From: Akkermansiaceae bacterium UBA7331
Lineage (GTDB): Bacteria > Verrucomicrobiota > Verrucomicrobiia > Verrucomicrobiales > Akkermansiaceae
Length of the DNA: 64,000 nucleotides
Direction of reading: 5' to 3'
Assembly (NCBI GenBank): GCA_002471255.1
Contig: DKPP01000007.1
Coordinates: 154,936 to 218,935, forward strand
The translations under genes and the position numbers were made by a program. Numbering within the stretch: the first letter of the stretch is position 1; every line of letters starts with the position of its first letter. This document shows, piece after piece, positions 35,375 to 45,060 of this stretch. Under the pieces are notes generated by a model. That model searched no databases and was not told where the DNA came from. It saw only the letters and a list, made by a program, of their open reading frames with translations.

Positions 35375-38300
35375 ATGTCTCGCATTACAAACACTTTAAT
35401 TGCCGCCTCTGCCGGCACAGGCAAGACCTATCAATTAGCCTTACGATTCCTCTCCCTGATGGCACTAGGAGTACCGGCATCAAAAATGATTGCCTTAACT
35501 TTCACTAAAAAGGCAGCCGGAGAATTCATTGATCGTATCTTGACCGATTTAGCACGAGGGGCTTCATCCGAAACAGAAGCGGAAAAGCTCATTCATGGTA
35601 TTTACACTTGCTTGAAAGGTAGCGAGACAGTACCGGGATTATGCCCCGAGCAAGCCGATTTCGTTAAGGAGCAATTACACCAAGGAGTATTCATCAAATT
35701 ATTAAAAGATACGGTACTCAATTTGGAAAAACTCAACCTCAGCACCATTGACAGTTTATTTAATAACATCATTGGAATCCTAGCGACGGAACAGGGATTG
35801 AGTAAGCACCAAATCATCTCTACAGCTCAATCACAACAAGAGCATTATAAGGCAATGATGTCTTTGTATCACGAATGCATCGATAGTGAAGAATTGAGCA
35901 AAGATTTACTTGATGCCTTCTCCATTTGTTATGCGGAAGCAAAAGAGATGCAAATGGATCAAGCCCTACATGAGCTGATAACAAACTACCACGAATTGTA
36001 TTTGGACTTACCAAATCAAGCTCAATGGGGAAATCTTGTGGACTTCCAATTAGAAGCACAAGATTTATTAAGCGATATGGAACCGGATGAGATGCTTGAA
36101 TTAGCCACAAAGCTTCAAGCAAGCCTATCGCCTGATATCCCGACTCCCAACACCCCACGATCAAAAACATTAGGAGCTAGAGGGCTAAAGAGCTTTAACA
36201 GCTTTTTTGAATCTATCGAACTATATCTACGAACCGGTAAATTTACAAAAAATTTAGCAGAAACTCACACCTGCTCGAAATATGTCGATATCTGGAACCA
36301 TCATTATGATCATTTGATTGAAAATATCTATGCGATGGAAACTCGACGAATGTTTGAGCGCACTCGTCAAGCCCGAAAGCTTATAGACTCTTATGAAGAA
36401 CATTACAGCAATCTAGTTCGTAAGCAGGGCAAGTTTCTCTTCCATGATACCACTCGCATGCTTGAGCATGCTAAAGACGATATTGAAAACAATACCTCAG
36501 CCATCGCTTACAGGATGGATACGAATTATGATCACTGGATGCTTGATGAATTTCAGGATACATCCATTGCTCAATGGAATATCTTACTACCCTTCATCCA
36601 ACACATAATCGAAGATGAATCCGGTCAAAAAAGCTTATTCATCGTAGGAGATGGCAAGCAAAGTATCTATCAATGGCGAGGTGGTGAACCCAAATTATTT
36701 GAAAGCTTACAATCGCCGGACACCTGGGGTCAACATTTACAACTAGCACCGATGAACGTCTCCTATCGTTCATCTCAAGCCGTTTTAGATATGGCAAATG
36801 CCGTTTGCGATTACGCTTTGACTGCATCAAATGCCTACCCAAAAGCAATCAGCCGATGGAAATATGAACCACATAGAGCGGCCAAAACAAGTTTGATAGG
36901 TTTCACCCAAATTTTACAAAATCAAGATGAAGATTTGAGTGATAAGGAATCTATTCTGCACGGAATTGTGGATTTGCTTCAAAAAATCAATCCTAACAAT
37001 AGACGTTTTGAAAACGAAGACCAATCCTTATCATGCGCCATTCTTGTGAACACAAAAAAAGAGGCATTGTTGATCAAAAATTGGGTCAATACACATGCAC
37101 CTGAACAAGAAATTGAAATTTGTGAAGATATCACAGCCGGTATTGATTCACCTCTAGGTCAAAGTCTACTTGATTTCTTTACATGGTTGCTACATCCATC
37201 AGATAAATTTGCTCAAAATCACTTCATCCACTCTCCTCTACAGATTTTATTTGAAGGACACGATAATATGGCTACGGCATGGACTTCGTGGAAAATGAGA
37301 CTGGATATGAAGGGTTATGGGCATACGATGCGACTCATTAAGCAAAAACTCCATACTGAATCACTAAGCACATTCCATCAGTCACGACTTAATTTCTGGA
37401 TTACCGAGGCAGACCGTTTCGATCAAATGCCTGACTCTCTACAGTCATGGATCAATCACATGTCTTTGCAAAGTAAGCAAGCTAATCCACCCGAAGGAGT
37501 GATTCAGATCATGACGGTTCACAAATCAAAAGGCCTCGAATTTGATGTTGTCATTCTACCTGTTTTACCTTCAGCAAAAAACTTCACGGACAAGACACAT
37601 TTAAAATCAATAATCTCTAAAAACGAGACAGGAAAAAAAGATGCCGTCCTTTTGTTGGAATCTTCTATTTTTGCTCAAACTCATCCTAAATTAAACAAAT
37701 TTGTAGAAAATTGGGAAGAAGAACAACAATACGAAGGCTTTTGTAAATTATATGTCGCTTTAACACGAGCAGTACACGCTACTTATGTACTCATACCCGC
37801 ACCAAAAAAGACCCCTGCCGATTCGATCTCTTTCCGGTCCATCTTTGAAAATGCAATAGCCCACTTTGGGCAAGAGTCAGAGTCATCAAATGATTCAATG
37901 AAATCAATGCTGAGCTTCGGACAAGAAAATTGGTATGAAATAAATACCATAGCTTTCCAAAAATCCGAAGAAACACCACTTATCCCCTTTTTGTTACCTA
38001 AACCTCAAAAAGCTCTATCAAAAAGAACAGCATCAAAACAGGCTTCTCTACCGGACGAACAAGAAAAACAAGCTTTGGAATTTGGGACGACAATTCATAA
38101 AGAATTAGCAAAAATCACTTGGCTTAGTTCGGATTCAAAACCCGATTTTTCACACCTACATAATTCAACAAGAGAATATTTAGAACAATTTTTCTCTCAT
38201 GATGACATCATTAAGTTATTCACATCTTATTCGCAACACTCAAAAGTGTATTGTGAACAACATGTGGATATGATCGATGGTGGTAATTTATTTTCATGTT

Positions 38301-38509
38301 GTATCGATAGACTCGTTGTTACCGGCGATCATGCCAAAATATATGATTACAAAACAGATCATTACCATGAGGAGGAAAGTTTGAAAAAACAACATTATGA
38401 ACAACTTCACCTCTATAAAAAAGCGGTCGCAAAGGCTCTGAACCTACAAGAAGCCAATATTGAAACATTTGTCGTATCAACTCAGACAGGTAAAATTATT
38501 AGCATTTAA
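35375..38509 (+). CDS. addA: AddA-type helicase/nuclease subunit
   Basis: 1044 residues. UvrD-family helicase: Walker A AASAGTGKTYQLALRFL at residues about 10-26, DEFQDTSIAQW (motif II) and VGDGKQSIYQWRGGE (motif III), the Arg-containing motif near LTIMTVHKSKGLEFD and a C-terminal RecB-type nuclease block with EFGTTIHKEL and IYDYKTDHY. It acts with AddB at double-strand breaks, unwinding and cutting. Both subunits keep apparently active nuclease residues, as in true AddAB rather than RecBCD. The next gene starts 60 bases on and has its own promoter-like boxes. Confidence 0.9.
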   Translation: MSRITNTLIAASAGTGKTYQLALRFLSLMALGVPASKMIALTFTKKAAGEFIDRILTDLARGASSETEAEKLIHGIYTCLKGSETVPGLCPEQADFVKEQLHQGVFIKLLKDTVLNLEKLNLSTIDSLFNNIIGILATEQGLSKHQIISTAQSQQEHYKAMMSLYHECIDSEELSKDLLDAFSICYAEAKEMQMDQALHELITNYHELYLDLPNQAQWGNLVDFQLEAQDLLSDMEPDEMLELATKLQASLSPDIPTPNTPRSKTLGARGLKSFNSFFESIELYLRTGKFTKNLAETHTCSKYVDIWNHHYDHLIENIYAMETRRMFERTRQARKLIDSYEEHYSNLVRKQGKFLFHDTTRMLEHAKDDIENNTSAIAYRMDTNYDHWMLDEFQDTSIAQWNILLPFIQHIIEDESGQKSLFIVGDGKQSIYQWRGGEPKLFESLQSPDTWGQHLQLAPMNVSYRSSQAVLDMANAVCDYALTASNAYPKAISRWKYEPHRAAKTSLIGFTQILQNQDEDLSDKESILHGIVDLLQKINPNNRRFENEDQSLSCAILVNTKKEALLIKNWVNTHAPEQEIEICEDITAGIDSPLGQSLLDFFTWLLHPSDKFAQNHFIHSPLQILFEGHDNMATAWTSWKMRLDMKGYGHTMRLIKQKLHTESLSTFHQSRLNFWITEADRFDQMPDSLQSWINHMSLQSKQANPPEGVIQIMTVHKSKGLEFDVVILPVLPSAKNFTDKTHLKSIISKNETGKKDAVLLLESSIFAQTHPKLNKFVENWEEEQQYEGFCKLYVALTRAVHATYVLIPAPKKTPADSISFRSIFENAIAHFGQESESSNDSMKSMLSFGQENWYEINTIAFQKSEETPLIPFLLPKPQKALSKRTASKQASLPDEQEKQALEFGTTIHKELAKITWLSSDSKPDFSHLHNSTREYLEQFFSHDDIIKLFTSYSQHSKVYCEQHVDMIDGGNLFSCCIDRLVVTGDHAKIYDYKTDHYHEEESLKKQHYEQLHLYKKAVAKALNLQEANIETFVVSTQTGKIISI

Positions 38510-38535
38510 CAATACTCAATTACGCACAATAAAAT

Positions 38536-38563
38536 TTGACTTACATACTCAAAATAGTAATAT
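38536..38563 (+). promoter_or_regulatory. Possible promoter of the small RHH-like gene
   Basis: TTGACT (38536-38541) with a 16-base spacer and TAATAT (38558-38563); TATAAG (38561-38566) is an alternative -10. The start codon is at 38570, so the mRNA would be nearly leaderless. Motif match only. Confidence 0.35.
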
Positions 38564-38569
38564 AAGAGT

Positions 38570-38779
38570 ATGAAGGGAATGTTAAACCCACAAGACATAC
38601 CTAAAAGATCATTAATCGTCATTGAAAAAACAGCTCAACAGCTCAGGGTAAGTCGACAATCCGTTATAGAACTAGTTCTAAGAGAAGCACTCATCAAATA
38701 TCAGGAAACAAACAAAATAAAAAACTCTAAATCAACTAACTCAGTAAGAAACCAACGAAAAAATAGCCAGTCATTATAA
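38570..38779 (+). CDS. Small ribbon-helix-helix-like protein
   Basis: 69 residues, basic. The central segment RSLIVIEKTAQQLRVSRQSV and the following helix resemble the ribbon-helix-helix or CopG-type DNA-binding fold, though the beta strand is not typical. Residues after 47 are Asn/Ser/Lys-rich and probably disordered. It could be an antitoxin or a regulator; no toxin is seen next to it. An alternative Met at residue 4 is possible. Weak but plausible. Confidence 0.45.
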   Translation: MKGMLNPQDIPKRSLIVIEKTAQQLRVSRQSVIELVLREALIKYQETNKIKNSKSTNSVRNQRKNSQSL

Positions 38780-38819
38780 TAATAACTAAGGAACCTATTT
38801 TTTACCAGCCTTTAAACTT

Positions 38820-39119
38820 ATGAAAAACACAACTAAAAATATTACATTTATTTGCCCTCACTGCCATAGACAAGAAGATTTGATCGCCAAATTTCCCAAC
38901 AAAGAAATAGGTGAAATAACATATATGGAAGGTAACAAAGCAATTATTGACTTTGGGATCGAATCACGTCAAATCGATTTGGAAAAAGAAGTTGGTATTT
39001 TTTATTGTTGGAACTGTGGACAACCTTGCATAGACGATCTTAAAAACAAACATAAAACCATGACTCTTAATGAGCAATCTACTTCATTAAAGAGGAACCA
39101 TATCATATTTGAGGAATAA
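38820..39119 (+). CDS. Small two-CxxC putative zinc-binding protein
   Basis: 99 residues. Cys-x2-Cys is seen in ICPHCHRQ near residue 12 and in FYCWNCGQPC near residue 62, which together could bind one zinc as a split zinc ribbon. The region between (about 20-57) looks like strands, with no family match. It follows the RHH-like gene by 40 bases and is followed by a 115-base gap. No function assigned. Confidence 0.5.
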   Translation: MKNTTKNITFICPHCHRQEDLIAKFPNKEIGEITYMEGNKAIIDFGIESRQIDLEKEVGIFYCWNCGQPCIDDLKNKHKTMTLNEQSTSLKRNHIIFEE

Positions 39120-39163
39120 CAAATTTCACTCACTTAGGTTTCTTAATCATCTGAATTAAAAGA

Positions 39164-39191
39164 TTGATAGCTATTGGTATTTATGTACAAT
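39164..39191 (+). promoter_or_regulatory. Sigma-70-type promoter for the polyprenyl synthase gene
   Basis: TTGATA (39164-39169) and TACAAT (39186-39191) with a 16-base spacer. A leader of about 36 bases would precede the ATG at 39235. Motif match only. Confidence 0.5.
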
Positions 39192-39234
39192 ACTCTCACA
39201 CGCCTATACAGCGTTATGTTCTCCCCACGAAATC

Positions 39235-40242
39235 ATGTCCATTCCGTTTTTTTCAAAACTGCGCGCCCAAAAGCATTATCATCAATTGATTAAATCTGAT
39301 CTTAAAAAAGTTTCAGAATTCATTGAATCTCAAATCACATGCTTTGAGCCTCAAGTCGCAGATTATATGGAAACCGTATGCCATACGAAGGGGAAATTAC
39401 TTCGTCCTTCATTGGCTCTATTGATTGCAGGAGCAACAGGTGGTATCACCAATAATCACATCAAATTAGGTGCTATTTTGGAAATGATACACATGGCATC
39501 ATTGGTACATGACGATGTGATTGATAATGCAGATAAACGCCGTGATGAAGTAACAGCTAATGCTTTGTGGGGCAATAACTTAGCAGTACTATTAGGTGAT
39601 GTATTGTTTTCACACGCCATGATGGTGGGTACGGAATTCGATAGTCCGGAATTTTGTCGCAGACTCTCCAAAACAGTAATGGACGTTTGCCAAGGTGAAG
39701 TCATTCAATCCAGCCGATTGCATGACTTAAGCATGACCAGAGATGAATATTTTCATATCATTGGCTTAAAGACAGCTGCTCTTTTTTCCGCAGCAACAGG
39801 CGGTGCCGCATGGATTTCTCAAGTAAATCCTGACCTCGAGCGCTCTTTATATCAATTTGGTGACCTATTAGGTACAGCCTATCAGATTTATGATGACTGC
39901 CTCGATATGGTTGGCAATGAAGACAATGCCGGTAAAACTCTTCATACGGATGCAGATAAAGGCAAATTAACCCTTCCGATCTTTAATTTATTAGATTGCA
40001 ATTCTCCTGATATTGTCTCTGCTATTCGCGAGGCTATTGAGAATAAGGAATCTATCGATTATTCTCAATGGAACGATACGGAAGCCTTCCGTGAAGCTCT
40101 TAATAGCGCAGTAGAAACCGCTTTAGGCAAAACTGAAGCAGCTCGTGAAATCCTATGGCTTTTACCCCAAACCGAGTATCGCGAGGCACTTGCCGAGTTA
40201 ACCTTTTACATGGATGAATTGCTAGAAAACTGTAAAATCTAG
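39235..40242 (+). CDS. ispB: Polyprenyl diphosphate synthase (IspB/HepT-like)
   Basis: 335 residues. Builds a long prenyl chain from FPP and IPP for a quinone side chain. The first Asp-rich motif is HDDVIDNADKRR (DDxxD variant) at about residue 92 and the second is YDDCLDM near residue 222, both with expected Arg or Lys nearby. The segment GKLLRPSLALLIAG is the IPP-binding region near residue 53. Chain length cannot be predicted. The aminotransferase gene starts 15 bases downstream, so they are probably on one mRNA. Confidence 0.85.
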   Translation: MSIPFFSKLRAQKHYHQLIKSDLKKVSEFIESQITCFEPQVADYMETVCHTKGKLLRPSLALLIAGATGGITNNHIKLGAILEMIHMASLVHDDVIDNADKRRDEVTANALWGNNLAVLLGDVLFSHAMMVGTEFDSPEFCRRLSKTVMDVCQGEVIQSSRLHDLSMTRDEYFHIIGLKTAALFSAATGGAAWISQVNPDLERSLYQFGDLLGTAYQIYDDCLDMVGNEDNAGKTLHTDADKGKLTLPIFNLLDCNSPDIVSAIREAIENKESIDYSQWNDTEAFREALNSAVETALGKTEAAREILWLLPQTEYREALAELTFYMDELLENCKI

Positions 40243-40257
40243 CAATTTACAAAACGT

Positions 40258-41322
40258 ATGAGCCGTAACATATTTATTCCGGGTCCTACGTGGGTCGAGC
40301 CTGCTGCTTACCAAGCCATGGCTAGGGAGATCGTTCCCCATCGCTCTCCAGAGTTTCGCTCCGCCATCACATCAACACAAAACGGGTTGAAATCATTAGC
40401 GGGCACAGTACGCCCCGTTTATCTTTCTACCACATCCTCTACAGGCATGATGGAGGCAGCCGTTAGGAATCTAATACGCCCTAACAAGAAGGTTTTTCAC
40501 TGTAGCAATGGTGCTTTTGGTGAAAAATGGGCTGATATTTCAAAAAGATGCGGACATGAAGTCCTACACTATCAAGAAAAATGGGGACAGCCATTTGATG
40601 AAGAAATTATTCTTTCTATTTTGAATCAAGGTAACATCGATGCTTTATGTATTGTCCACGCTGAAACATCAACGGCTTGTATCAATGATTTATCACGTAT
40701 ATCCAAAATAGTCCAAAATTTTCCGGATGTTTTGCTTTGTGTCGATGCCGTTTCATCATTTTCAATGCAGGCAATTGAAATGGATCGATTGCAACTCGAT
40801 GTGGTCCTAGCAGGAGTACAAAAAGGCATCGCCCTCCCTCCGGGATTAAGTATTTGTGCCGTTTCACAGAAAGCTCTCGATAGAGCCAATGTCGTTCCCA
40901 ATCGTGGGTTTTACTTGGACTTCTGCGAGCATGAGAAACAAATTCAGGAATCAATGCCTATTTCCACCCCGGCAATGAACCTCATATGGGGCTTATCATA
41001 TAGGATGGAACAAATCGTAGCCGAAGGAATCGAAGCACGATATGATCGACATAAGCAAATAAATGAATATCTCGTTGATCAATTAACCAATAAAGGTTGG
41101 AATTTATTCTCTGAAATGTGTCCTAGAACAGCCGGACTTGCCTGCTTTACCCCACCGAATACCATTACAGACACATGCGATTGGGCTAGGAAACTAAAAG
41201 AGTCCACCGGATATGTGGTGGACTCAGGCTACGGAAAATTAAAGGGGAAAGTTATTAGGATTTCCAATATGGGTATCTCTGATATTTCAGAACTCACCCC
41301 TTTAATCGAAGCAATTAATTAA
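40258..41322 (+). CDS. Class V aminotransferase (alanine-glyoxylate/serine-pyruvate type)
   Basis: 354 residues, PLP-dependent. Starts with FIPGPTWVEPAA, followed by TSSTGMMEAAVRNL (phosphate-binding) and VDAVSSFSM (Asp for pyridine nitrogen). PLP lysine is in GVQKGIALPPG, Lys189. Similar proteins include alanine-glyoxylate and serine-pyruvate transaminases and phosphonate-type enzymes; the exact amino donor is not predictable. It overlaps the convergent POT transporter gene by 4 bases, so no terminator lies between. Confidence 0.8.
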   Translation: MSRNIFIPGPTWVEPAAYQAMAREIVPHRSPEFRSAITSTQNGLKSLAGTVRPVYLSTTSSTGMMEAAVRNLIRPNKKVFHCSNGAFGEKWADISKRCGHEVLHYQEKWGQPFDEEIILSILNQGNIDALCIVHAETSTACINDLSRISKIVQNFPDVLLCVDAVSSFSMQAIEMDRLQLDVVLAGVQKGIALPPGLSICAVSQKALDRANVVPNRGFYLDFCEHEKQIQESMPISTPAMNLIWGLSYRMEQIVAEGIEARYDRHKQINEYLVDQLTNKGWNLFSEMCPRTAGLACFTPPNTITDTCDWARKLKESTGYVVDSGYGKLKGKVIRISNMGISDISELTPLIEAIN

Positions 41323-42677
41323 GCTTCTTTGTTATAATGTCTGGCACGTATTGCATATAGAACAGCAACAACGCCTACAATGCCGGCATATAAGTAAAAA
41401 CGTTCCGTGGATATAGCATTACTGCCATCATCAGATGCTAAGAAGTAAGTAATAAGCGCAACTAATATATTACCCATAAAAATCGTCAGATTCCAAAAGC
41501 TGGTAATCATACTCTTAAGGTGTGTAGGTGCTTGCGTATAGGCAAACTCCAAACCTGTAGTACTTAACAATATCTCAGATATGGTGAGAACTAAATATGG
41601 AAGTAATTGCCATGCGATTGATAATTGAGCCCCATCTTCAATAGCACTTTGAATCATTGCAACAATAACAAATGATAAGGCTGCGGTAAATAAACCGACA
41701 CCAATACGTACCAGCGGGCTAGCTAGCTTTGTAACGTAAGGGTAAACAAAAACGGAAATAAGAGGGATCAAAACCATGATTAAAACAGGATTTGCCGCTT
41801 GAATCGTTTCCGGTCCGATAACCCAGGTGCTATCTCCAAATAAAGGAATCGTAATTGCTTGCATCATATTCCCTTGAGTAACCCAAGAGGAAGCTGTTTG
41901 ATCAAATACTGACCAGAAAGGAATCACGAATGCAAAAATTGATAACACCTTTAAGATATGTTTGGCGTCAGTAATCGACTCTTCACCAAACTTTTTCTCC
42001 GTCGAAGCCCATCCACCCTTAAACAAAACAGAATACATCACGGACCAAAAACCGGCTCGCTTATGATCCGTGGTCGGTGCGATATGATAACGCTTGCGAC
42101 CAAGCCAAAAAATAAATGTCGCTACTCCCATAAAGATCCCCGGTATAGCAAAAGCCCAACTATAACCATAGGTATTACGAATCGCAGGAATGCAAATAAA
42201 CGAGAAGAAAGAGCCAAGATTGATTGACCAATAAAAGGCATTAAACGCCTTTGTCATCAAAGCGGAATCATTAGATTCAATCTGGTCACCCATGAATGAA
42301 GAAACACAAGGTTTAATCCCTCCGGCACCCACGGCAATAATGAAAAGACCAGTCATTAAGACCCATTGGCGAGATTCCAAATCATGAAATAAATCACCCA
42401 AAGCTAAGACACCATGCCCGACACAATATAATAATGAAATATATAAAATTGTCTTATATCGACCTAAAACTTTATCGGCCAACCAAGCCCCAACCAAAGG
42501 AAGAAGGTACACCATTGCAACAAATAAGTGCAAAATGCTCGTTGCGTAATCACTATGCATCAATAACTCGGTGGTCATATAAAGCATCAGAATACTTTTC
42601 ATGCCATAGAAACTGAATCGCTCACAAGCTTCAGTACCGATAATGAATTTTGCCTGTTTTGGTAATGAATGGGCCAT
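41319..42677 (-). CDS. POT family proton-dependent oligopeptide transporter
   Basis: 452 residues, about twelve or more membrane helices. The family N-terminal motif is ACERFSFYGMKSILMLYM (usual form ExxERFxYYG). GAGGIKPCVSSFMGDQ is the PTR2 second signature, near residue 125. It imports di- and tripeptides with protons; substrates outside the family cannot be excluded. It lies downstream of the PpiD-like gene with a weak hairpin between. It suits a peptide-using organism with the M3 oligopeptidase near 58-60 kb. Confidence 0.9.
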   Translation of the reverse strand: MAHSLPKQAKFIIGTEACERFSFYGMKSILMLYMTTELLMHSDYATSILHLFVAMVYLLPLVGAWLADKVLGRYKTILYISLLYCVGHGVLALGDLFHDLESRQWVLMTGLFIIAVGAGGIKPCVSSFMGDQIESNDSALMTKAFNAFYWSINLGSFFSFICIPAIRNTYGYSWAFAIPGIFMGVATFIFWLGRKRYHIAPTTDHKRAGFWSVMYSVLFKGGWASTEKKFGEESITDAKHILKVLSIFAFVIPFWSVFDQTASSWVTQGNMMQAITIPLFGDSTWVIGPETIQAANPVLIMVLIPLISVFVYPYVTKLASPLVRIGVGLFTAALSFVIVAMIQSAIEDGAQLSIAWQLLPYLVLTISEILLSTTGLEFAYTQAPTHLKSMITSFWNLTIFMGNILVALITYFLASDDGSNAISTERFYLYAGIVGVVAVLYAIRARHYNKEA

Positions 42678-42693
42678 AATATATTTAAAAATA

Positions 42694-42722
42694 AAAATGG
42701 CACCTTAAATAGATGCCATTTT
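42694..42722 (-). terminator. Weak hairpin between the PpiD-like gene and the POT gene
   Basis: A 9-bp stem (42694-42702 with 42714-42722) has an 11-base loop and ends in A/T runs. It lies 26 bases after the PpiD-like stop. Confidence 0.55.
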
Positions 42723-42748
42723 AAAATCAGTTCATTGTCCTGTAACGC

Positions 42749-44515
42749 TTAGTTTCTGCCGTTAGCTACAGCAGGATTAATGTTTAGGTCATAAAGAGAC
42801 ACACAATTTTTCAACCATTCCTTGAGGATGAGCTGTTTAGTAAGTTGCTCTAGTTGAATTTTTTGAAGCTCCATGTCATTTGACAATTGAGGGGAGTCTT
42901 CAAGAGTTCTCTTCACTAACTGCACAAGTAATACACCTTTATCAGATTGCAAAGGTTCAGCTACTTGTCCCGGGTTGATAAACTTAGTTACGGCAAAAGC
43001 AGCTTCAGCCTCATCAAAATCTTTTGGTGGAGCGATTGGCATTGCTTTTACTTTTTCAAGCATTGGAGCAAGTTGGGTAGGGTTCGTTTGAGCCAAAACT
43101 CGCATTTCCGGAGTAATTAAATTTTGTAATATGGTATAAGGACCATAGTTTTTTGTTTGAGCACCGGACTCTTGAGCTACTTTGGAGAAATCTTCAGAAG
43201 TTTTCGCATCTGCTAATTTGGATTTTAACTCAACAGCAGCCTTTTCAATGTTATCCTTTGTTAATTTGGCTATAAGATCCTTTTTAGCTTCTTCTTTTGC
43301 AGCTTCGTAAGTACGTGCCATATCAGGAGTAATCGCATTCAATCGAACTAAGATCACGTTTCCATTGTCGAGCACTTGAGTCGTACTTAATTGTTCGCCC
43401 TTCACTTGGGTCATCGCCTTATTGACTTCTTCTTCAGAAGCATTAAGAGATACGTTTGGAGCACCACTTAATGAGAAAGCAACTTCAGCGATATTGTTAT
43501 TTTGACCATCGGAAGCAGCAGCATTAATAGGAGCAATTAAAGCGGCTTCTTCTGTTGTCTTATCAATGTTGGAAAAAATAGCTTTTTCCATTTTAAGAAC
43601 CTTTTCATTGGATTTAATAGCCTGATCGATTGTTTCTTCCAGATTGGCACCATTCAAATTACTTACAACATCCCAAACATCATTCTCAACGATATTTAAC
43701 ACTTCTTGTGTTGCATTTGAAATATTGCCGGCCTCTTCTTGCTTGGTTTGCTCTAAAGGACTAAAGGTATATACATTAAAGAAACGCTTTTCACCGGTAC
43801 GGTATTTCTCTTTGTTCTTCTCCCAAAACTCTTTGATTTGCTCTTCTCCGGGTTCGGTTTTAGGAGCAAAATTAGCTATCGGTAATTCAGCAACATTGAG
43901 CTCAACTAATTGCATTTGAGATTCCGTGCAATTATTTGCATAGTTTGCATTAATCTCGATACCGGACACCATAGTGGCCTTTACTTTATTGGCTACGATG
44001 TTATCGGCTACGATTGATTTGAGAGCTTTTACGCGCATTTCACGAGCTTGAGTGCCTTGCATATTGATAAACTTAGCATAAGTATCCGCATCAAACTCAC
44101 CTTGCTGATTAGAAAACTCAGGTAAAGTACGAATAGCAGAATCAATTTCTTCTGAGTTAGCATAAAAACCCAATCTCTCACCTTCATTACGGATAATCCC
44201 ACGATAAGCGGCAAAAGCGGTCATAGCATTAGACGTCTTTAGTGTCTTAAGAGTGTAAGCGGCATTTTGTTCGGCAAAAATATCCAAAATTCCACCCATA
44301 GATGATTGCAATTGCCAAGCCATTTGATATTCAACAGGCAATTCTTGCTCGTATTGTTTTTGAGTAACTTGTTGATTACCTACGGAGACCAAAGTTTTGG
44401 TGAACATTTGGGACAGCGAACCATTATATCCGTCTCCAATGAAAACTAAGCCCACAAAAACGAGGGCCATGGCTGCCATGATGACGATGGTATGTTTACG
44501 TAAAAACTCTAACAT
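42749..44515 (-). CDS. PpiD/SurA-like membrane-anchored peptidyl-prolyl isomerase or chaperone
   Basis: 588 residues. A single N-terminal membrane helix (about 10-30, IVIMAAMALVFVGLVFIGDG) follows the short basic MLEFLRKH tip. Periplasmic part has a SurA_N-like chaperone domain (about 40-210). The parvulin-like domain is partial: the segment FINPGQVAEPLQSDKGVLLV near residue 530 is the recognisable end of the rotamase fold, while the rest is diverged. It probably assists folding of exported proteins such as the autotransporters. Isomerase activity is doubtful. It reads on to POT only weakly because a hairpin intervenes. Confidence 0.75.
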   Translation of the reverse strand: MLEFLRKHTIVIMAAMALVFVGLVFIGDGYNGSLSQMFTKTLVSVGNQQVTQKQYEQELPVEYQMAWQLQSSMGGILDIFAEQNAAYTLKTLKTSNAMTAFAAYRGIIRNEGERLGFYANSEEIDSAIRTLPEFSNQQGEFDADTYAKFINMQGTQAREMRVKALKSIVADNIVANKVKATMVSGIEINANYANNCTESQMQLVELNVAELPIANFAPKTEPGEEQIKEFWEKNKEKYRTGEKRFFNVYTFSPLEQTKQEEAGNISNATQEVLNIVENDVWDVVSNLNGANLEETIDQAIKSNEKVLKMEKAIFSNIDKTTEEAALIAPINAAASDGQNNNIAEVAFSLSGAPNVSLNASEEEVNKAMTQVKGEQLSTTQVLDNGNVILVRLNAITPDMARTYEAAKEEAKKDLIAKLTKDNIEKAAVELKSKLADAKTSEDFSKVAQESGAQTKNYGPYTILQNLITPEMRVLAQTNPTQLAPMLEKVKAMPIAPPKDFDEAEAAFAVTKFINPGQVAEPLQSDKGVLLVQLVKRTLEDSPQLSNDMELQKIQLEQLTKQLILKEWLKNCVSLYDLNINPAVANGRN

Positions 44516-44838
44516 GAGATTATACAGTGAGTTGACTAGTGATATGCTATTTCAAACTATTCGCATGAAAAAGCTAAGATTCTTTACACTCTTTATGATC
44601 AAGAATCAAGACAGAAGACACCAAGATACCTGGAATGACCTATTTTTCATTTCAGAAATAAACGCCCTGCTAAACACAAGGTTCAACAGGGCGTTCGCCT
44701 TATTCTATCTTATTATGAAAAAAACATAGACAAACCATGTTGTCTTCATGACTGAGATCATTGACCTCAATCATCTATTAATACGTATATCAATATCGGA
44801 TCTTTCACAATTTTGTAAAAATATTTTTATAAACTAAA

Positions 44839-44924
44839 ACCCCGCATAGGATCACCATGCGGGGCTTAGTCTATCTAATCTATTTTTATACTCGGATTAT
44901 TTTAACTATGAAAAAACATAGCAA
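44839..44924 (-). ncRNA. Candidate short RNA with terminator-like 3' hairpin
   Basis: On the - strand, TTGCTA (44924-44919) and AATAAT (44901-44896) with a 17-base spacer precede a GC-rich 8-bp hairpin (44839-44864 region) that ends in TTTT. This would give a transcript of roughly 50 bases. No homology is known; it could instead be a leftover terminator. Confidence 0.25.
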
Positions 44925-45005
44925 CTTTTATCCTTACACATGAACGTACGAATCGAACATGTATCAATTAATACGAGTACAATAACAAAATGTTTCAATT
45001 AAAAT

Positions 45006-45040
45006 AAAAAAAATCCACTTCAAGAGTACCTGAAGTGGAT
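45006..45040 (-). terminator. Rho-independent terminator after fumarase
   Basis: A 10-bp stem (45013-45022 with 45031-45040) is followed on the - strand by a long T-rich tract. It lies 20 bases after the stop. Confidence 0.85.
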
Positions 45041-45060
45041 AAAATGCTTATCAAACTAAA

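Larger units (their letters stand above)
44516..45060. other. 545-base intergenic region with three hairpins, no convincing gene
   Basis: No ORF here has family support. Hairpins are at 44661-44695, 44839-44864 and 45013-45040. The last is the fumarase terminator. The middle one ends in TTTT on the - strand and has a promoter-like pair upstream of it. The first lacks a T run. The + strand frame at 44566 contains the first hairpin and is probably not real. Confidence 0.6.

Noticed and set aside
44661..44695. Hairpin as a terminator
   Set aside because: The stem is good, but neither strand has a proper T run after it and no gene ends there.
44566..44729. Small + strand ORF with an MKKLRFF start
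   Set aside because: It contains the hairpin at 44661-44695, has no family match, and its composition is that of non-coding sequence.
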